Under the pieces are notes generated by a model. That model had not been told where the DNA came from. It ran no database searches and was given only the letters and a program-made list of their open reading frames with translations. Made by a program: the position numbers and the translations under genes. This document shows, one piece after another, positions 34,056 to 37,038 of a stretch of 37,038 nucleotides of DNA (the first letter of the stretch is position 1; every line of letters starts with the position of its first letter). Source of the stretch: Lachnospiraceae bacterium (lineage in GTDB: Bacteria > Bacillota > Clostridia > Lachnospirales > Lachnospiraceae). The stretch spans positions 1 to 37,038 of the forward strand of contig JAFUQM010000067.1 of NCBI GenBank assembly GCA_017472325.1, read 5' to 3'.

Positions 34056-34988
34056 CTATTCGTTTTCAAATAATGGTGTTGAAAAATAACGTTCTGCTGT
34101 ATCAGGAAGAACAGTAACAACCGTTTTCCCTTTGCCAAGTTTTTTCGCCAGTTTCAGTGCCGCAGCAACATTAGTTCCACTGGAAATGCCACACATAATC
34201 CCTTCTAATCTTGCAAGATCTTTGGCTGTCTGGATTGCTTCCTCATCCGTTACAATATAAACCTCGTCGTAAATATTCTGATTCAAATTTTCTGGAATCA
34301 GACCATCACCAATTCCCATCTGTAAATGCGTACCAATTGTACCACCTGCAAGGATTGCTGCATTTTCTGGCTCTACAGCCCAAATTTCAATATCTGGATT
34401 TTGAGCCTTTAATACTTCCCCAATCCCACTTATCGTACCGCCTGTTCCAATCCCAGAGCAAAATCCATGAATTGGTCCTGCCACCTGTTCCATAATTTCT
34501 AACCCTGTATGATGTTTATGCACCATAGGATTGGCTGGATTTTCAAACTGTTGTGGTACATATACATTTGGATTTTCTTCCGCCATACGCAGTGCTGTCT
34601 GTAGGCACTCATCAATACAATCTCCAATATTACCAGCGTCATGAATTAACATTACCTTCGCTCCATAATGTGCTACAAGTTTTCTTCTCTCTTCACTAAC
34701 AGAATCCGGCATAATAATAATTGTCTCATAGCCTCGTACTGCCCCTATTAATGCCAGACCGATTCCTTGATTCCCACTTGTTGGTTCTACAATAATCGTA
34801 TCTTTATGTATCTTACCTTCCTTTTCCGCCTGTTTAATCATGTTGTAAGCTGTTCTTGTCTTAATAGATCCACCAACATTCATGCCCTCAAATTTGACTA
34901 AAACTTCTGCAGCATCTTCATCTACCATCTTATTTAATCGGATGATTGGCGTATGTCCAATTGCTTCTAAAATATTATTATGCACCAT
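34056..34988 (-). CDS. Cysteine-synthase-like PLP enzyme with variant active-site loops
   Basis: A 310-aa fold-type II PLP enzyme of the OASS (cysteine synthase) family, normal length. The PLP lysine is K43 in NVGGSIKTR, where OASS commonly has NPGGSVKDR. The substrate loop reads PTSGNQGIGLA instead of the usual PTSGNTGIGLA, and the phosphate cup is GIGTGGT. The core fits O-acetylserine sulfhydrylase, but these changes leave the substrate open. I start at MVHNNILE because AAGGTGGG lies 7 bases upstream and the promoter's -10 box falls inside the longer frame. It appears to lead the operon with the MBL and pepT genes. Confidence 0.88.
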   Translation of the reverse strand: MVHNNILEAIGHTPIIRLNKMVDEDAAEVLVKFEGMNVGGSIKTRTAYNMIKQAEKEGKIHKDTIIVEPTSGNQGIGLALIGAVRGYETIIIMPDSVSEERRKLVAHYGAKVMLIHDAGNIGDCIDECLQTALRMAEENPNVYVPQQFENPANPMVHKHHTGLEIMEQVAGPIHGFCSGIGTGGTISGIGEVLKAQNPDIEIWAVEPENAAILAGGTIGTHLQMGIGDGLIPENLNQNIYDEVYIVTDEEAIQTAKDLARLEGIMCGISSGTNVAAALKLAKKLGKGKTVVTVLPDTAERYFSTPLFENE

Positions 34989-35012
34989 AATTGTTCCCAC
35001 CTTATTCTCTAT

Positions 35013-35041
35013 ATTATAAACCTTATGCACTGACATTCTAA
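35013..35041 (-). promoter_or_regulatory. Promoter of the cysteine-synthase-like operon
   Basis: On the minus strand TTAGAA (35036-35041), 17 bases, perfect TATAAT (35013-35018), 25 bases before the ATG at 34988. An AAACG-TCGACA-CGTTT dyad (35053-35068) lies just upstream and could bind a regulator. Confidence 0.72.
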
Positions 35042-35163
35042 ATTGTCACACCAAACGTCGACACGTTTCACGATCCGTCTTATTGGACTACGAAATTTAC
35101 TCTGCTTATCAATATACCGCAAAACGGGACTTTATGCAAGTATCATAGTAAAGTATACACACT

Positions 35164-35192
35164 TTGCCAGTTATTCTTTTTTGTGGTACACT
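35164..35192 (+). promoter_or_regulatory. Promoter of the isoprenoid-synthase-like gene
   Basis: TTGCCA (35164-35169), 17 bases, TACACT (35187-35192), 33 bases before the ATG at 35226. AAGGA stands 8 bases before that ATG. Confidence 0.7.
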
Positions 35193-35225
35193 GGAAAAGA
35201 ATTGTAGATAAAAAGGAATGATAAA

Positions 35226-36485
35226 ATGAAAGTATTTGATAAAGAAACGATTCGTTCAATATATAACCCCCAAATCAAACAGCTTTGGCAGACCTCACCT
35301 GATACCTTTCCTGATTTTCTGCCTACTTTTGACAACAATATAAAAAATACAAATGAACAATGGATCACAAGCGCATCCGATACAATACAAAAACAGTTGC
35401 ATACCTGCCCAAAACTTTTTGGTAAAGAACGCTGGCGTAATGAATCAGAACATTTACTTACAACTCTTCTTACCAAAGCGCCTCTGCTTGGTCTAAGCAA
35501 AGCAATGTCCCAAGAACTGCAGCAGGAATTCTTACAGGAAACCAAACGTTTCCTAAAACGCTCCAGAGATTTTGACAAAGAATTGAGTATCGAAGATTTA
35601 GGTCAGGCAATTAGAAATTATATAGTATATGGCGTATTTTGTATCCTATCTGATATGCCACAACATTGTCATAGTGCTATCTGGGGCTACAGCATGCTCT
35701 ATCCCTATACCGACAACTATATTGATAGTCATTCCATCTCTTCTGCCGATAAAAATAAGTTTAATCAATTTATTTATGCTAAATTAAAGGGAAAGCGTAT
35801 TAGTCCAGTTACCAAAGCACAGACACAAACAGGTGCTTTGCTAGATGCAGTCGAAAATTTTTATCCAAGAAGCTGCAATTCTGATATTTATGATGGTCTT
35901 CTTATGATGCTTGAGGCGCAGGAATACAGCCTCAAACAAGCAAAAGAGTCTCTGTCCGAAGAAGATATACTGGCTATTTCGATTTATAAGGGTGGTGTTT
36001 CTGTTCTACTAGACCGCTTCTATGTGGAAAAAGAAATGACTGAAGAAGAAATACGCTTCTATCTGGCTTATGGATTTTTCTTGCAGCTTGCAGATGATTT
36101 ACAGGATATCTCATCGGATGAACTCGAGGGAAGTCGTACCATTTTGAATTTGCAGTCTGACTCTGCTTATAAAGAAAGAATGGTCAATAAAATCCTGCAT
36201 TTCCTACATACAATTTTAACTACATGGTTGCCCGAATCAAAGAAAGCTGCCGATGGCTATGATTTTACATCTTTTCTACTAAATAAATGCTATCTACTCA
36301 TATTATCGGCAGTATGGCGCAGCAAAGAGCACTTTACCGATGACTATCTTACCAAAGTTGAAGCAGCACTTCCCATCAGTTTTGCATATATAGAAACTAC
36401 GACAAAATCTTTCAACTCTAAACCACAAGGTAATTCCGATAGTCTGATGACAGCATTGGATGTACTTCTAGAAAATATGTCTTAG
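35226..36485 (+). CDS. Class I isoprenoid-synthase-like protein
   Basis: A 419-aa, apparently all-helical soluble protein. Two Asp-rich motifs face each other in the pattern of class I isoprenoid synthases: D163-N-Y-I-D167 and D290-D291-L-Q-D294, 127 residues apart, a spacing like that of squalene/phytoene synthases and prenyltransferases, where they bind Mg-diphosphate. The sequence is otherwise unlike IspA or UppS and has an extra N-terminal region of about 120 aa. The substrate and product are unknown. It is a single gene with its own promoter and terminator, and no mevalonate, MEP or carotenoid genes are near. Standing alone it could modify a cell-envelope or redox isoprenoid; this is inference. 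Confidence 0.7.
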   Translation: MKVFDKETIRSIYNPQIKQLWQTSPDTFPDFLPTFDNNIKNTNEQWITSASDTIQKQLHTCPKLFGKERWRNESEHLLTTLLTKAPLLGLSKAMSQELQQEFLQETKRFLKRSRDFDKELSIEDLGQAIRNYIVYGVFCILSDMPQHCHSAIWGYSMLYPYTDNYIDSHSISSADKNKFNQFIYAKLKGKRISPVTKAQTQTGALLDAVENFYPRSCNSDIYDGLLMMLEAQEYSLKQAKESLSEEDILAISIYKGGVSVLLDRFYVEKEMTEEEIRFYLAYGFFLQLADDLQDISSDELEGSRTILNLQSDSAYKERMVNKILHFLHTILTTWLPESKKAADGYDFTSFLLNKCYLLILSAVWRSKEHFTDDYLTKVEAALPISFAYIETTTKSFNSKPQGNSDSLMTALDVLLENMS

Positions 36486-36508
36486 GCATTATTGTAACAA
36501 ATAAAAAT

Positions 36509-36546
36509 AGCAAACCTCACGTTTTTCCTGTAAGGTTTGCTTTTTT
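36509..36546. terminator. Bidirectional terminator between the isoprenoid-synthase-like gene and ilvC
   Basis: AGCAAACCT (36509-36517) pairs with AGGTTTGCT (36533-36541), followed by a T run on the plus strand and preceded by an A-rich run (ATAAAAAT) that gives a T-rich tail on the minus strand. It serves both convergent genes. Confidence 0.92.
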
Positions 36547-36554
36547 ATTAATAA

Positions 36555-37038
<484 letters not shown>

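Noticed and set aside
34989..35163. S-box or T-box leader ahead of the cysteine-synthase-like gene
   Set aside because: The promoter lies 25 bases from the ATG, leaving no room for a leader, and no T-box or SAM motif was seen upstream.
35171..35578. Open frame of 135 codons on the minus strand
   Set aside because: Antisense to the isoprenoid-synthase-like gene and across its promoter; Ser/Cys-rich shadow composition.

Overview
The window looks like chromosome from an AT-rich, spore-forming Clostridia bacterium, most likely family Lachnospiraceae; I cannot fix the genus. Reasons: low G+C, strong AGGAGG ribosome binding sites, TTGACA/TATAAT-type promoters, a zinc-ribbon ribosomal protein L28, a gerW (ytfJ) sporulation gene beside DUF2953, and the Firmicute order rpmB / asp23-like / fakA-like / recG. 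Almost all genes are on the minus strand. Plus-strand exceptions are rpmB, an HD-GYP gene, a LysR regulator and an isoprenoid-synthase-like gene. I saw no tRNA, rRNA, CRISPR array or transposase.

Layout. 1-178: end of a long repeated element. 182-8225 (minus): a signalling block with an EAL-domain protein carrying two extracytoplasmic solute-binding domains, two membrane-anchored BMP/PnrA-like binding proteins with no transporter, a hybrid histidine kinase with REC and HPt domains, and a receiver-only response regulator. 8329-12505: recG, fakA-like and asp23-like genes, divergent from rpmB (12713). 12941-15504: sporulation-linked operon (unknown 102-aa protein, DUF2953, GerW, a 45-aa membrane protein whose apparent start codon is ACG, a coiled-coil J-domain protein). 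15714-17336: degenerate HD-GYP protein and a Nudix hydrolase, convergent. 17448-22964: zapA, U32 peptidase, ftsW/rodA-type gene and class B PBP. 23076-24766: ruvAB with its own promoter. 24835-26401: TPR protein, NusG domain II protein, Gx transporter. 26509-27521: membrane-bound LuxR regulator with a small MotA/ExbB-like membrane protein, preceded by two dyad sites. 27700-28263: a nearly full-length 564-bp palindrome. 28294-31108: leuCD with a divergent LysR gene. 31109-34988: cysteine-synthase-like enzyme, metallo-beta-lactamase fold protein, peptidase T and an unknown protein with a nuclease-like motif. 35226-36485: a class I isoprenoid-synthase-like protein. 36555-end: the 3' part of ilvC.

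The strongest unexplained signal is the 564-bp foldback element at 27700-28263. A second copy, cut by the window edge and inverted, lies at 1-178: 119 of its first 130 bases match the reverse complement of 27761-27890 without gaps. Both copies sit directly behind the last stop codon of an operon and neither holds a credible gene. They could be non-autonomous mobile foldback elements, long hairpin RNAs, or recombination substrates able to invert the roughly 27.5 kb between them. The second signal is the transporter-less solute-binding/phosphorelay/c-di-GMP cluster at 182-8225.
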